Below are positions 1-9,277 of a DNA stretch of 64,000 nucleotides, piece after piece. Position 1 is the first letter of the stretch. Every line of letters starts with the position of its first letter. The position numbers and the translations under genes were made by a program. Under the pieces are notes generated by a model that was not told the DNA's origin, searched no databases, and was given only the letters and a program-made list of their open reading frames with translations. Source of the DNA: Vibrio ostreicida (GTDB lineage: Bacteria; Pseudomonadota; Gammaproteobacteria; Enterobacterales; Vibrionaceae); NCBI RefSeq assembly GCF_013074385.2, contig NZ_JABEYA020000005.1, forward strand, positions 124,001 through 188,000, written 5' to 3'.

Positions 1-135
1 CGTTCTTGGTTCTTTACGCCCAGATAACTGGAAATGACCCGCTAGATATTGCTTCTTTAAGAATTCAACATGTTCCGGAATAAACTTATCAACAAGTTCG
101 AGAGATTTAGTGTAGGTAAGAGAGACGATAAACAA
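1..135 (-). CDS. YciI-like (YCII domain) protein, cut by window edge
   Basis: The first 45 codons of a minus-strand gene whose 3' end lies outside the window. The readable N-terminus has the pattern of YCII-related proteins: a short beta strand (FIVSLTY), a PEHVEFL helix start, then GHFQLSGRKEPRT, which matches the family's conserved SGRK.PR segment. These are small ferredoxin-like-fold proteins of unclear enzymatic role. The start is TTG, chosen because a purine-rich AAGGAAGG lies just upstream and no ATG fits. A 58-residue open frame runs on the opposite strand (70-246), but nothing in it resembles a known family. The family call is recognition by eye on a fragment. Confidence 0.6.
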   Translation of the reverse strand, partial: MFIVSLTYTKSLELVDKFIPEHVEFLKKQYLAGHFQLSGRKEPRT

Positions 136-404
136 AGCGATTCCTTCCTTGGTCAATACGGTGTTGGTGGTTCACGCATGAAACCCATGCTAAATGATGA
201 GCGAGGTGGCATTCCAAAGCTCGCTCACTATACCGTAGACACTTAATCGAAATCAAATTGGTGCAAGAAAGCAGTCAAACGACCTAAACCAGCAAACACA
301 CGCCTTCTTACAAAAATCATCAAGATTGTACTGGGACATTCTCGACATAACGATGAATCATGTTGAACTCTATTTCTCTAGGGCGTCACCGATCTTCCCC
401 TCGA
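136..404. other. Intergenic stretch with short hairpin
   Basis: No gene recognised. A perfect 8-bp inverted repeat (TGAGCGAG at 198-205 and CTCGCTCA at 220-227, 14-nt loop) is visible without a T-run. Short open stretches exist but none has both a start with a ribosome site and recognisable content. Confidence 0.4.
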
Positions 405-1598
405 CTAAGCAGATTGCAGTTCAACTTGGGCTCGTTGACGTAAAAACATGATGATAAATGCGCTAATGCTGATAAAAGACAATATCCAGCTTGCTAGAAC
501 CATGGTTTGGTGTGTGGCGGGCACGAACGATAAACCAAACGTAAAGCCAAATGCGCCAACCATTTGCAGTGCTCCATAAAGCGCACCCACTTGTCCCTTA
601 TGGTTTGGAAACATGTACAGGGCAGAGACGCCCGCGATCGCAATTAAAAATGCGCATCCGAAGGCCATCGCTGCAAAGCCAACTAACATTAATAAATAGC
701 TGTTTAAGAACAAACTTACCGTAGTCAAAATACAACCCAAAACCTGAACCAAACAGCCAACGACTAGCGTCATGTTTTCGCTGATTCGTTGCCTCAAATA
801 CTGGCTCCAAAATAACCGTGATACCACGCTACTGACAATCAAAGCCATTGACCCTATGGCATAATCCGCAGCGCTTAAATCAAATTGATTCTGAGCAACA
901 AACGATCCCGTAACTTGGAACAGTAACAGGCAACTGGTGCCGCTAAACATCATCGATAGATAGCACAAAAATGTTGGGTTCGATGATATAAACACATAAT
1001 CTTTTATTATCTGTTTCGGTTTAATCGCATTGGGGTTTTTGTGACTGATGGTTTCACGCTTGATAAAAGTGATCACGAATAGCGTCGCGATGGCAAGGCC
1101 TGCCATAAAGACAAAATTGCCTTTCCAGCTAAAATGGTGAGTGAGATAGCCCCCTAAAATGAGCGTTAGACCAGGTAAGCTCATAAATAAAATCCCATAC
1201 CAAGCCAGTATCCCAATAAGCTGGGTTTTGTCGAACGTGTCTTGCAATATTGTTCGGCACAGCAAATAAAGACCTCCGACACCTAACCCTTGTATGACTC
1301 GACCCAGTAACAGAGTCTCTATGCTGTTTGAAATCAGGCACGCCATGGAACCGATGACAAACACCCCAGAGGCGACTAAGGCAACGGGCTTTCTTCCATA
1401 GCGTTCGGATAAAGGTCCGCAGATAAGTTGGCTAGAGGCTAGAGCAATAAAAAAGAGGCTTAAGGACTGTTGAACGAATGCCTCAGAAGTGTGTAACTGA
1501 GCCTGAATTTCGGGAAAGCTTGGCGTATACATGCTCGCGGCAAAAAAATAGCTAGATGCCATCAAAAGGCTGATCAAGATAGTGGTTAATTTGGACAC
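405..1598 (-). CDS. MFS drug-efflux type transporter (Bcr/CflA-like)
   Basis: A 397-residue inner-membrane protein with about 12 hydrophobic helices, the usual size for the DHA1 branch of the major facilitator superfamily. The loop between helices 2 and 3 carries the superfamily signature GPLSERYGRKPV (about residues 61-72), and GRVIQGLGVGGL fits helix 4 of Bcr/CflA-like exporters. Such proteins use the proton gradient to expel small molecules; the substrate cannot be read from sequence. An AraC-type regulator gene lies 81 bases upstream on the same strand, so the exporter is probably its target or cotranscribed with it. No truncation is visible. Confidence 0.85.
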   Translation of the reverse strand: MSKLTTILISLLMASSYFFAASMYTPSFPEIQAQLHTSEAFVQQSLSLFFIALASSQLICGPLSERYGRKPVALVASGVFVIGSMACLISNSIETLLLGRVIQGLGVGGLYLLCRTILQDTFDKTQLIGILAWYGILFMSLPGLTLILGGYLTHHFSWKGNFVFMAGLAIATLFVITFIKRETISHKNPNAIKPKQIIKDYVFISSNPTFLCYLSMMFSGTSCLLLFQVTGSFVAQNQFDLSAADYAIGSMALIVSSVVSRLFWSQYLRQRISENMTLVVGCLVQVLGCILTTVSLFLNSYLLMLVGFAAMAFGCAFLIAIAGVSALYMFPNHKGQVGALYGALQMVGAFGFTFGLSFVPATHQTMVLASWILSFISISAFIIMFLRQRAQVELQSA

Positions 1599-1679
1599 TC
1601 GTCTACCTATAAGGTTAAGAACAGAGCACCATACTAGATCGTTCTTCTGATTAAGGTTTTGGCTAAAGCGACAAGGGCT

Positions 1680-2417
1680 TTACAAATCGCGCCAACCTTC
1701 CTTGTTTCGTGATTTTTTTTGATGTTCTTTAAAGGCAGTTGAGAAGGAGGATAGGCTTGAATACTTTAGATCAAAAGCAACGTCGGTTGCGCTCAGGCCT
1801 TGATTCAGCAATTTTTCAGCACGTTCCATAATGACTTTACTGCGGACCTCTTTGAAAGACGCGTTGAAATGTGTGAGAAAAAGCCGATTTAAGGTACGAA
1901 CGGAAGCGCCTGTCTGTTGAGACAAGTCTGAAATAGACATTTTAATGTTCGGTTGGTCGGAGAGTGCTTCGATGACCAACAGCAGCCGCCTGTCCATATA
2001 GCCCTTTGCAACTAACGGATTGTTTGCTGGCCGGCATTGGAGACATTGATCAACAAGAACCTGCACGTAATGGTCAACAAGCTTTTTGTCCGGACCGCCT
2101 TGCTCCCAGAGGCTAAATAGTTGAGTGACGATGGGTAACACTTCAAGTGTGCATATAGTGTCTTTATTAGGGGTAGACATTAGGGGCAAACGCAATAAGG
2201 AAACACACGATTGCTTAAGAAAATCAGCCCGATGGGGCACTGATGGGGGAATATAAATCAAAGTACCGGGCATAGACAGTAAGCTATTCTGGTCAGTGGC
2301 GACAATTTGGCAACCTTGGTGGATATAAACTAAGTGTGCAAAATCATGAGTGTGAACACTACCCGAGTAGTAGGATTCATAGCGTCTAAGCGTGACTTGA
2401 TGGTCTTCCAAATTCAT
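1680..2417 (-). CDS. AraC-family transcriptional regulator with cupin sensor
   Basis: A 245-residue regulator. The N-terminal half looks like a cupin sensor: a histidine-containing strand near HTHDFAHLVYIHQG and a later IPPSVPHRADF segment. The C-terminal 100 residues hold the two helix-turn-helix motifs of AraC/XylS proteins: ISDLSQQTGASVRTLNRLF for the first, and ATDVAFDLKYSSLSSFSTAFKEH for the second. It reads in the same direction as the MFS exporter downstream and likely controls it. The ligand is unknown. The C-terminus ends soon after the second motif, as is usual for this family. Confidence 0.85.
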   Translation of the reverse strand: MNLEDHQVTLRRYESYYSGSVHTHDFAHLVYIHQGCQIVATDQNSLLSMPGTLIYIPPSVPHRADFLKQSCVSLLRLPLMSTPNKDTICTLEVLPIVTQLFSLWEQGGPDKKLVDHYVQVLVDQCLQCRPANNPLVAKGYMDRRLLLVIEALSDQPNIKMSISDLSQQTGASVRTLNRLFLTHFNASFKEVRSKVIMERAEKLLNQGLSATDVAFDLKYSSLSSFSTAFKEHQKKSRNKEGWRDL

Positions 2418-2762
2418 TCTCTCATTCGTGGTAAACGTTCAGTCTCGTTTCTATTTTAACTGCCATTGTACGATACATCCGTTGTCATGAGTTTAGCTAT
2501 ATCTGAGAACCCTCATTATTTATGCATAAGTAAGTGGGATAAAGCATTCATGTAGAATTTAGACATAAAAAGCGAGAGACATCTGTTAACAATGCTCGTT
2601 CTCCAAGCAGCCATAATGAACGCACAGAATGTCGAGCCACAATCGTCAGTACTCGATGGTCATAAGCAAAGGGGCTTTGTCCAAAAATCGCCCCTGACAT
2701 GGTTTGCTCTTTCACACTTCACCGAATGGAGTCGGGTGACGACTCCCCCCAGTGTCGCAAGG
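2418..2762. other. Intergenic region, no gene seen
   Basis: About 345 bases between the AraC regulator start and the pirin stop. It should hold the leftward promoter of the regulator. A perfect 7-bp hairpin (GGAGTCG 2728-2734, 5-nt loop, CGACTCC 2740-2746) follows the pirin stop, but no T-run follows it in the pirin direction, so it is only a possible terminator. The plus-strand open frame at 2592-2945 overlaps the pirin gene antisense and has no recognisable content. Confidence 0.4.
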
Positions 2763-3458
2763 TTAGGGCAAATCAAACACCAAAGCTTTGGCGTTAGAGG
2801 CACCCATATTTGTAAACGTCACGTTAAGCAGATTGTCGACTTTAGCGCCATCACCAGATTCCAAGAGCGTTTGGTTCAATTGCAGCGACTGCGAAATTTG
2901 ATGAACATAGACTCGACGCCCTTCTGTGATCGCCAGTTGCAGTGACTCCCCCGCAGGCACAATCAATTGATGCATCTTAACGTCCTGTTTTATTTGCAAG
3001 GTACCGTGGGCACCATCAGGAGTAATAATGGTTGTGAGACCAGTTTGTTGGCCGAAGTCTTTCTGTTGATAGTTTGGCGAGCCACCGACCATCTCAGGCT
3101 GGATCCAGATTTGCAAAAAGCGCAAAGGTTCATGGTCAGACCGATTGTATTCACTATGGCGGATGCCTTTTCCCGCTGACATCAGCTGAAATTCGCCAGC
3201 TGGCAAGGTTTTGATGTTACCTTCACTGTCTTGGTGTTCAATGGTTCCTTGAAGCACTAAGCTAATGATTTCCATATCCTGATGGCCATGGGTATCGAAA
3301 CCTGCGCCAGGCTTAACCCTATCATCATTGAGTACGCGCAGTACGGAAAAACCCATCTGCTGCGAATCATAATAGTGGCCGAACGAAAAGGTATGTTGGC
3401 TATCCAGCCAGCCCAAATGGGCGGTCCCTCGTTGATGCGATTTGCGAACCGTGATCAT
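2763..3458 (-). CDS. Pirin family protein
   Basis: A 231-residue bicupin protein of the pirin (YhhW-like) family. The N-terminal cupin holds the usual metal-binding set: DTHGHQDMEI gives two histidines and GIRHSEYN gives a histidine and glutamate. An upstream in-frame methionine would add 56 residues, but I chose the start at 3458 because GGAGGAG stands just upstream and the family begins with MITVRKS-like sequence. Pirins of this type can act as quercetin dioxygenases in vitro; the cellular role is unclear. It lies 25 bases downstream of a DoxX gene on the same strand, so the two probably form an operon. Confidence 0.9.
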   Translation of the reverse strand: MITVRKSHQRGTAHLGWLDSQHTFSFGHYYDSQQMGFSVLRVLNDDRVKPGAGFDTHGHQDMEIISLVLQGTIEHQDSEGNIKTLPAGEFQLMSAGKGIRHSEYNRSDHEPLRFLQIWIQPEMVGGSPNYQQKDFGQQTGLTTIITPDGAHGTLQIKQDVKMHQLIVPAGESLQLAITEGRRVYVHQISQSLQLNQTLLESGDGAKVDNLLNVTFTNMGASNAKALVFDLP

Positions 3459-3483
3459 AGCGATCTCCTCCGTTGAGCACTGA

Positions 3484-3927
3484 CTAAGCAAGTTTCTTGG
3501 CGATAACGCGGTCGATCGCGATGTTTCCTGAGCCTGACAACAGCAGGGAAACACTCGCGGCCAGAAGCGCCAAGCCAAATTCGTAGCCATTATTTGCCAT
3601 AAATAAACCGTTATTAATGTGGACACTGACGATGGCGACGATCATAGTCAGAGCCAAAACAAAAGACGCCGGACGGGTCAGTAGCCCCAATAGAATCAGA
3701 AGGCCGCCAAAAAATTCAGCGCTACCGGCTAAGAGGGCCATCAAATAACCTGGCCCTAAACCTATCGACGCCATCCATTGGCCAGTGCCGTCAAGTCCGT
3801 AGCCACCAAACCAACCAAATAGCTTCTGAGCGCCATGAGCCATAAAGATAATACCGAGCGGAATACGCAGGGCCAGCGTGCTGTAATGCGCTTGGGATTC
3901 GAGCAATGTTTTAACTCGTGTTTTCAT
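3484..3927 (-). CDS. DoxX family membrane protein
   Basis: A 147-residue integral membrane protein with four hydrophobic helices, the size and layout of the DoxX family. The family signature is clear: LRIPLGIIFMAHGAQKLFGWFGG near residues 20-42 and AEFFGGLLILLGLLTRP near 70-86. DoxX proteins were first described as part of a thiosulfate:quinone oxidoreductase, but most bacterial members are uncharacterised and linked to redox stress. It precedes the pirin gene with a 25-base gap, an arrangement common in Proteobacteria. The AraC-type regulator gene starting at 4202 is divergent from it and could be its regulator. Confidence 0.9.
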   Translation of the reverse strand: MKTRVKTLLESQAHYSTLALRIPLGIIFMAHGAQKLFGWFGGYGLDGTGQWMASIGLGPGYLMALLAGSAEFFGGLLILLGLLTRPASFVLALTMIVAIVSVHINNGLFMANNGYEFGLALLAASVSLLLSGSGNIAIDRVIAKKLA

Positions 3928-4201
3928 AACGGTGTTCCTGTAAAGTAGGCGGGGCTAGTTACCCGCGCTTGTCAGTGGATTTATCAGCAGTGTAGGGCGG
4001 ATACTGGTGAGATAAAATCGCAAGGATTTGACGTTTATGTTCAAATAAATTGAATAAGATATCGGGGTGACGTCAATTGAGTTTACGCCATTGATGCACG
4101 GGCCTTGAGTTAATGAGAAAGCCGCAGGTAAAACGGGCAATCAGAACAAGGGGTCTGCTGGTCGCCGAGGCCATTAATGTTGACGGAGAAACGTCGCCGC
4201 T

Positions 4202-4909
4202 ATGCAAAATACTCTGACTATTCGAACTTATACCCGTCAGCGCCGGGGCCATGCTCATTGTCACCCTCAGTTAGTCTTGCCCATTGCTGGGACGATTTTG
4301 ATTGAACTGGAAGGTTACCAAGGGAAAGTCTCTGTCGGTGAATGTGTCGTGATTCCAGCTCAAGCCTTCCATCACTTTCGCGCGAATGAAGCGGCGCGCT
4401 TTATTGTCGCTGATTTGGATCCACTGCCGGACAATTTACTCACAATTGATTCGCTTGTGTTTCCGATTTCAGCCCCACTTCAGTCCTACCTTTCTTTTGT
4501 TGAATCGCAGCTTGAGCATCGGGTTGCGCCGGAGATTGAAAAGCCCCTCGTCGCCTTATTTATGCAATTATTGGCCGAGCAGCAGTCAGGCCAGAGATAT
4601 GATCATCGCATTCGCGCAGTATTGAGGTCTATTGACGATGATTTAGCGCGATCGTTTTCCATTGACAGTTTGGCCACCGTTGCGTGTTTAAGTCCCACTC
4701 AATTTAAAAAACGGTTTAAACAATCCACAGGGGAAACGGTCCTCCAATACGTAACTCGGCAACGTATGGAGAAAGCAAAAGCCCTGTTAACTCATACTGA
4801 CATTCCAGTTCAATTGATCGCGGATCAGGTCGGCTACAGTGACTTGTCGGCGTTCAGTCGGCGTTTCTCCGTTTGGTTTGGTCTTTCACCAAGACAAATG
4901 CGGGGTTAG
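4202..4909 (+). CDS. AraC-family transcriptional regulator
   Basis: A 235-residue one-component regulator. The N-terminal 110 residues form a small cupin sensor (GHAHCHPQLVLPIAG, then IPAQAFHHFRAN). The C-terminal domain has the two AraC helix-turn-helix units (SIDSLATVACLSPTQFKKRF and QLIADQVGYSDLSAFSRRF) and ends in the family's SPRQMR. It is divergent from the DoxX-pirin pair (273 bases between start codons) and 115 bases upstream of an EamA permease on the same strand. Either neighbour could be its target; regulator-plus-EamA pairs are common in Proteobacteria. The effector is unknown. Confidence 0.85.
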   Translation: MQNTLTIRTYTRQRRGHAHCHPQLVLPIAGTILIELEGYQGKVSVGECVVIPAQAFHHFRANEAARFIVADLDPLPDNLLTIDSLVFPISAPLQSYLSFVESQLEHRVAPEIEKPLVALFMQLLAEQQSGQRYDHRIRAVLRSIDDDLARSFSIDSLATVACLSPTQFKKRFKQSTGETVLQYVTRQRMEKAKALLTHTDIPVQLIADQVGYSDLSAFSRRFSVWFGLSPRQMRG

Positions 4910-5024
4910 TTAAAGCCACACTTCAATCAGTCTTTCCAATCAACTTTAACGTCTTTTTAGCAAAGTTATTGTGGTGGTTCTCATTTATTCTTTGCGCATG
5001 ATAACCAGAACGGAAAGACCGACA

Positions 5025-5942
5025 ATGACGACTAAAAATCTAAAGATAAACACAGAACGTTTTGGCGTAAGTGTCATTTTATTTGCCTCTTTATTATGGG
5101 GGACCACTGGAACAGCCGCCGCCTTGATTCCTCAAGTCAGCCCTTTAGCGATTGGCGCTTTTTCTATGGGGGTTGGCGGGATTATGCTCGCAGTTTTTGC
5201 CTGTCAAACCATGATTAAAGACTGGCGTATCCTCACGAAAAACAGGCTTGTTGTATTGGGAGGGGCGATGGCACTCGCGGTATATCCATTAGCCTTTTAT
5301 ACGTCGATGCGTATTGCTGGAATCGCGATTGGCACCATGATTTCTATAGCAACAGCGCCATTTTTCGTTGCCCTACTAGAGCGCCTTTTTAACAAAAATA
5401 ATACGATTGACCGTCGTTGGGTTTTCAGTGTTATCTTGGGCACAATAGGCATGACTATACTCACGTTAGGTAAAGGTGACATTGAGCCCGAAGCCGAGGT
5501 CAACCAATACCTTGGGGTGTTACTCGGTGTGGTTGCTGGCTTCAGTTATGCCATTTATGCTTGGGCCGCAAAAGCACTTATTGATCAAGGTGTTGATTCA
5601 AAATCGGCAATGGGAAGTATATTTGGATTGGGTGCTTTGCTGTTGTTGCCATCATTATGGATCACGGGCGATCATTTGTTTGAGTCCATACGCACGACTT
5701 CAATTGCCTTGTATCTGGCATTAATTCCTATGTTTATTGGCTATGTTTGCTTTGGCTATGGACTGAAGAGCGTCTCTGCAAGCAAGGCCAGTCTTTTGAC
5801 CTTGTTTGAACCTGCGGTGGCGGCCGTATTTGCGCTGGCGGTAGTCAATGAGCGTATTGGTGCCTCAGGTTGGTTGGGCGTTGGGCTGATTATGCTGTGC
5901 TTATTCCTTCAGTCCTATCAGCCCAAACCATCGCCGAGTTAG
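5025..5942 (+). CDS. EamA family (DMT superfamily) transporter
   Basis: A 305-residue membrane protein with about ten hydrophobic helices in two EamA repeats. Typical landmarks are LLWGTTGTAAALIP near the N-terminus and YGLKSVSASKASLLTLFEPAVAAVFALAVVNE near the end of repeat two. These proteins usually export amino acids or other metabolites. I chose the ATG at 5025, which has GGAAAG seven bases upstream; methionines at 4998 and an earlier start would only add a short polar leader. Its stop overlaps the stop of the convergent HMG-CoA lyase gene by four bases, so no terminator fits between them. Confidence 0.85.
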   Translation: MTTKNLKINTERFGVSVILFASLLWGTTGTAAALIPQVSPLAIGAFSMGVGGIMLAVFACQTMIKDWRILTKNRLVVLGGAMALAVYPLAFYTSMRIAGIAIGTMISIATAPFFVALLERLFNKNNTIDRRWVFSVILGTIGMTILTLGKGDIEPEAEVNQYLGVLLGVVAGFSYAIYAWAAKALIDQGVDSKSAMGSIFGLGALLLLPSLWITGDHLFESIRTTSIALYLALIPMFIGYVCFGYGLKSVSASKASLLTLFEPAVAAVFALAVVNERIGASGWLGVGLIMLCLFLQSYQPKPSPS

Positions 5943-6844
5943 CCACGCAGGGCCAATGACACTTTGGATGTCGGTTGACGGCCAAGTGCGTCACTGATTT
6001 CCCAACCAGCTCTGGCGACACTGGTGAGATCAACCCCAGTATCAATGCCCAACCCTTGGCACAGATAGAGCACATCTTCGGTAGCAACGTTTCCGGCAGC
6101 GCCAGTCGCATAAGGGCAACCACCAAGCCCCGCAACGCTGCTGTCGATGACGCTTATACCTTGCAATAACGCTTGATAAATATTGGCCAGCGCCTGACCC
6201 CACGTATCATGAAAGTGTACCGCGAGGGAATCGACTGGCACCTTTTCCGCAACGCTCGCAAGCATTTTGGACACGCGTGAAGGTGTGCCAGTACCTATTG
6301 TGTCGCCAAGCGAGATTTGATGGCAACCGAGGTCAAGTAAGGCTCTGGCTACGTCAGCGACCTGCTCGGGCTCGGTCGGGCCATCGTAAGGACAATCGAT
6401 GATGCACGACAAGTACCCACGTACCGGTATGTCATGCTGACGAGCTTGGTCAATCACTGGCGCAAATCTCGCCAAACTGTCTTCGATTGAGCAGTTTATG
6501 TTTTTTTGACAAAAACCTTGTGACGAGGAGGTAAATACGGCGACCTCGTTGGCATTAGCGGCAAGTGCTTGCTCAAACCCTTTGAGGTTAGGCGTTAATG
6601 CCGCGTAACTGACGTTAGGTTTGCGCGTGATTTGGCGCATAACCTGAAGCGAGTCAGCCATTTGTGGCACCCATTTAGGGGATACAAATGCACCAGATTC
6701 AATGGATGTCAGCCCAGCTTCAGACAGTTGGTTGATGAGGGTGACTTTAGACTCAGTGGAGATCGCCCGTTCGTTTTGCAGGCCGTCACGCGGCCCGACT
6801 TCCACAATCTGGACCGATTCAGGTAGGGATGCCTTAGTCTTCAT
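5939..6844 (-). CDS. liuE: Hydroxymethylglutaryl-CoA lyase (leucine catabolism)
   Basis: A 301-residue HMG-CoA lyase, which splits HMG-CoA into acetoacetate and acetyl-CoA at the end of leucine breakdown. Diagnostic segments are VEVGPRDGLQNE near residue 15, HFHDTWGQALAN near 210 with metal-ligand histidines, and VAGLGGCPYATGAAGN near 240 with the active-site cysteine of the family signature. Its ATG overlaps the stop of liuC (ATGA), preceded by a strong GGAGGGGAG ribosome site. In most Proteobacteria the biotin carboxylase gene liuD lies between liuC and liuE, or nearby; here it does not. The stop overlaps the convergent EamA gene. Confidence 0.95.
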   Translation of the reverse strand: MKTKASLPESVQIVEVGPRDGLQNERAISTESKVTLINQLSEAGLTSIESGAFVSPKWVPQMADSLQVMRQITRKPNVSYAALTPNLKGFEQALAANANEVAVFTSSSQGFCQKNINCSIEDSLARFAPVIDQARQHDIPVRGYLSCIIDCPYDGPTEPEQVADVARALLDLGCHQISLGDTIGTGTPSRVSKMLASVAEKVPVDSLAVHFHDTWGQALANIYQALLQGISVIDSSVAGLGGCPYATGAAGNVATEDVLYLCQGLGIDTGVDLTSVARAGWEISDALGRQPTSKVSLALRG

Positions 6845-7653
6845 TGCTCCCCTCCACGATGCCAGTTAGGAGGCCGTTTGTTGAAAAAAGCCTCTAGCCC
6901 TTCTTGACCCTGAGGCGAGACTCTGACCTCGGCAATGAGTTCGCTTGTGTACTGTCTTAAGTTATGGTCTATCTCGGCCGCATGGCAGCGGTGAATCATT
7001 CCCTTAGTACGTGTCATTGCCGCCGGGCTATTGGCCAGAAATTGAGCGATCGTGTCGTTAGCGGTGTGTGTTGCCTGACCATCCTCAACAAGATGATGGA
7101 TAAGGCCGAGGTCGCGTGCGGTGTCACCATTGAATGTTTCGGCAGTCAGCATATAACGGCGCGCTTGACGAGCGCCGATTGTACGTTGGACATAAGGGCC
7201 AATAGTCGCTGGGACCAACCCGAGTTTGACTTCACTCAAGCAAAAACGGGCACTTGGTTCTGCAATCACAATGTCACAGCAACAAATCAAGCCAAGCGCG
7301 CCACCAAAAGCACAGCCATGCACCAACGCTAAGGTAGGGTGGGGGAAGTGGTCAAGACAATGCATCAAGTGGGCAAGCCTACTGGCATCGGCTTGGTTGA
7401 CTCGCTCTGATTTAGACGCCATCGACTGCATCCACGCCAAGTCGGCCCCAGTCGAGAAGTGTTTACCTGCACCGCGCAAAACGAGGCATCGCACTTGTGT
7501 ATCTTGACTTAAGCGTTCAATGGTTCCGATCAGGGATTCGATAACCTCTGCGTTAAAGGCGTTGTGCTTGTTGGGGCGATCGATGACCAAGGTTGCAACA
7601 CCTTGGGCATCGAGATCGACAGTGACATACTCAGTATCGGTTTGTTCAATCAT
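6841..7653 (-). CDS. liuC: Methylglutaconyl-CoA hydratase (enoyl-CoA hydratase family)
   Basis: A 270-residue crotonase-fold enzyme expected to hydrate 3-methylglutaconyl-CoA to HMG-CoA in leucine degradation. The oxyanion-hole segments are GKHFSTGADLAWMQSM near residue 66 and HGCAFGGALGLICCCDIV near 110, and the second acidic segment is LSEVKLGLVPATIGPY near 140. The assignment to LiuC over other crotonases follows from position between liuB and liuE and the length. It starts 9 bases after the liuB stop and overlaps the liuE start by four bases, indicating translational coupling along the operon. Confidence 0.9.
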   Translation of the reverse strand: MIEQTDTEYVTVDLDAQGVATLVIDRPNKHNAFNAEVIESLIGTIERLSQDTQVRCLVLRGAGKHFSTGADLAWMQSMASKSERVNQADASRLAHLMHCLDHFPHPTLALVHGCAFGGALGLICCCDIVIAEPSARFCLSEVKLGLVPATIGPYVQRTIGARQARRYMLTAETFNGDTARDLGLIHHLVEDGQATHTANDTIAQFLANSPAAMTRTKGMIHRCHAAEIDHNLRQYTSELIAEVRVSPQGQEGLEAFFNKRPPNWHRGGEQ

Positions 7654-7662
7654 TGTCGCCCC

Positions 7663-9267
7663 TTACATTCTGAAGATGCCAAATTGGCTGTCAGGGATCG
7701 GCGCGCGCTCGGCCGCTCCAAGGGCTTGGGCCAAGATATGTCGCGTGTGTTTCGGGTCAATGATCCCATCATCCCAAAGCCGTGCGCTGGCGTAGTAGGG
7801 ATGACCCTGCTCTTCATATTGTGCCACGATCGTTTTTTTGAATTCACCTTCCTGATATTCAGACCAAGGTTCGCCTTTGCGCTTCAATACTTCGCGTTTG
7901 ACCTGAGTTAAAACGCCAGCCGCTTGTTCGCCTCCCATCACAGAAATACGCGCGTTTGGCCACATCCACATCAACGTCGGATCATAGGCACGGCCACACA
8001 TTCCATAATTGCCAGCCCCATAGGAGCCACCGATGATGATGGTAAATTTCGGCACATCCGCACAAGCCACGGCCATCACCAGTTTGGCGCCGTGTTTAGC
8101 AATGCCGCCTTCTTCCACTTTCTTGCCCACCATAAAGCCAGTAATGTTTTGCAAAAATAGCAGTGGAATTTTGCGCTTGGCGCACAGTTCGATAAAATGG
8201 GCACCTTTTTGCGCCGATTCTGCGAACAAGATACCGTTGTTGGCAACGATACCAATGAGCTTACCTTCTATGCGAGCAAAGCCACACACTAAAGTCGTGC
8301 CAAAAAGCGCTTTGAATTCGTCAAAGTCTGAATCGTCGACCACTCTGGCGATCACTTCTCGGACATCGAATGACAGGCGAAGATCCGAATTGACGATACC
8401 GTAGAGTTCATCAGCCGGCAGCCGTGGTTCAAGCACGGCTTCTTTCATCACCTCGACAGGAGCTTGATTGCAGCTCGACAACGCTTGTCTGGCCATGTGC
8501 ATTGCTTGCTGTTCGTTTTCCGCGTAGTAATCGGCAACGCCTGATTTTCGGCAGTGAACATCTGCGCCGCCCAGCGCTTCTTCTGACACGATTTCCCCTG
8601 TGGCCGCTTTAACCAGAGGTGGGCCTGCCAGAAAGATAGTCCCTTGATTTTTGACGATCACGGATACATCCGCCATCGCAGGAATGTAGGCACCACCTGC
8701 GGTACAAGGTCCAAGAACCACCGCGACTTGAGGGATACCTTTGGCCGACATACGTGCCTGATTGAAGAATATTCGCCCGAAATGGTCCTTATCAGGAAAG
8801 ACTTCCGCCTGATGGGGGAGGTTGGCGCCCCCAGAATCAACCAAATAGATGCACGGGAGCTGACAGCGCTCTGCTATCTCTTGTGCACGGAGGTGTTTTT
8901 TGACCGTGAGTGGATAGTACGTCCCGCCCTTAACTGAAGGATCATTGGCCAACACCATGCAAGGTACGCCTTTGACATGGCCAATACCCGCCACGACGCC
9001 CGCACAAGGAATCGATTCTTGATAGACCTCCCAAGCGGCAAATTGACCTACTTCGAGAAACTCTGACCCAGGATCAAGTAACAAGTTTATCCGTTCCCGT
9101 ACTGGCAATTTGCCTTTTTTACGTTGCCTTTCGACCGCTTTTTCTCCTCCACCTTGCTTAATCGCTTCAACATCGGCGTGGAGCTTGTCGACCAATTCTG
9201 ACATTGCCTGTTGATTCTTGATAAACAAGGGAGAATCCGTCTTAATTTTTGTTTTTATAATTGCCAT
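7663..9267 (-). CDS. liuB: Methylcrotonyl-CoA carboxylase beta (carboxyltransferase) subunit
   Basis: A 534-residue carboxyltransferase subunit, matching the usual length of LiuB/MccB. It should transfer a carboxyl group from biotin to 3-methylcrotonyl-CoA. Visible landmarks are [21 protein letters not shown] near residue 65, [13 protein letters not shown] near 145, [13 protein letters not shown] near 185 and [18 protein letters not shown] near 415. The start at 9267 has GAGGAC just upstream; an earlier methionine would lie within liuA. Enzyme activity needs the biotin carboxylase/biotin carrier alpha subunit (LiuD), for which no gene is present in this window. Gaps to liuA and liuC are 10 and 9 bases. 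Confidence 0.93.
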   Translation of the reverse strand: MAIIKTKIKTDSPLFIKNQQAMSELVDKLHADVEAIKQGGGEKAVERQRKKGKLPVRERINLLLDPGSEFLEVGQFAAWEVYQESIPCAGVVAGIGHVKGVPCMVLANDPSVKGGTYYPLTVKKHLRAQEIAERCQLPCIYLVDSGGANLPHQAEVFPDKDHFGRIFFNQARMSAKGIPQVAVVLGPCTAGGAYIPAMADVSVIVKNQGTIFLAGPPLVKAATGEIVSEEALGGADVHCRKSGVADYYAENEQQAMHMARQALSSCNQAPVEVMKEAVLEPRLPADELYGIVNSDLRLSFDVREVIARVVDDSDFDEFKALFGTTLVCGFARIEGKLIGIVANNGILFAESAQKGAHFIELCAKRKIPLLFLQNITGFMVGKKVEEGGIAKHGAKLVMAVACADVPKFTIIIGGSYGAGNYGMCGRAYDPTLMWMWPNARISVMGGEQAAGVLTQVKREVLKRKGEPWSEYQEGEFKKTIVAQYEEQGHPYYASARLWDDGIIDPKHTRHILAQALGAAERAPIPDSQFGIFRM

Positions 9268-9277
9268 AACGTCCTCG

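Noticed and set aside
198..227. Inverted repeat as terminator or attachment site
   Set aside because: A single 8-bp stem with a 14-base loop, no T-run and no second copy in the window.
70..246. Plus-strand 58-codon frame with ATG opposite the YciI-like gene
   Set aside because: It overlaps a recognisable YCII-domain frame on the minus strand, has no ribosome site and resembles no family.
2592..2945. Plus-strand 117-codon open frame
   Set aside because: Mostly antisense to the pirin gene; no recognisable content.
3459..3626. N-terminal extension of pirin by 56 residues
   Set aside because: The internal ATG has a GGAGGAG site and matches the family start; the extension runs through the end of doxX.
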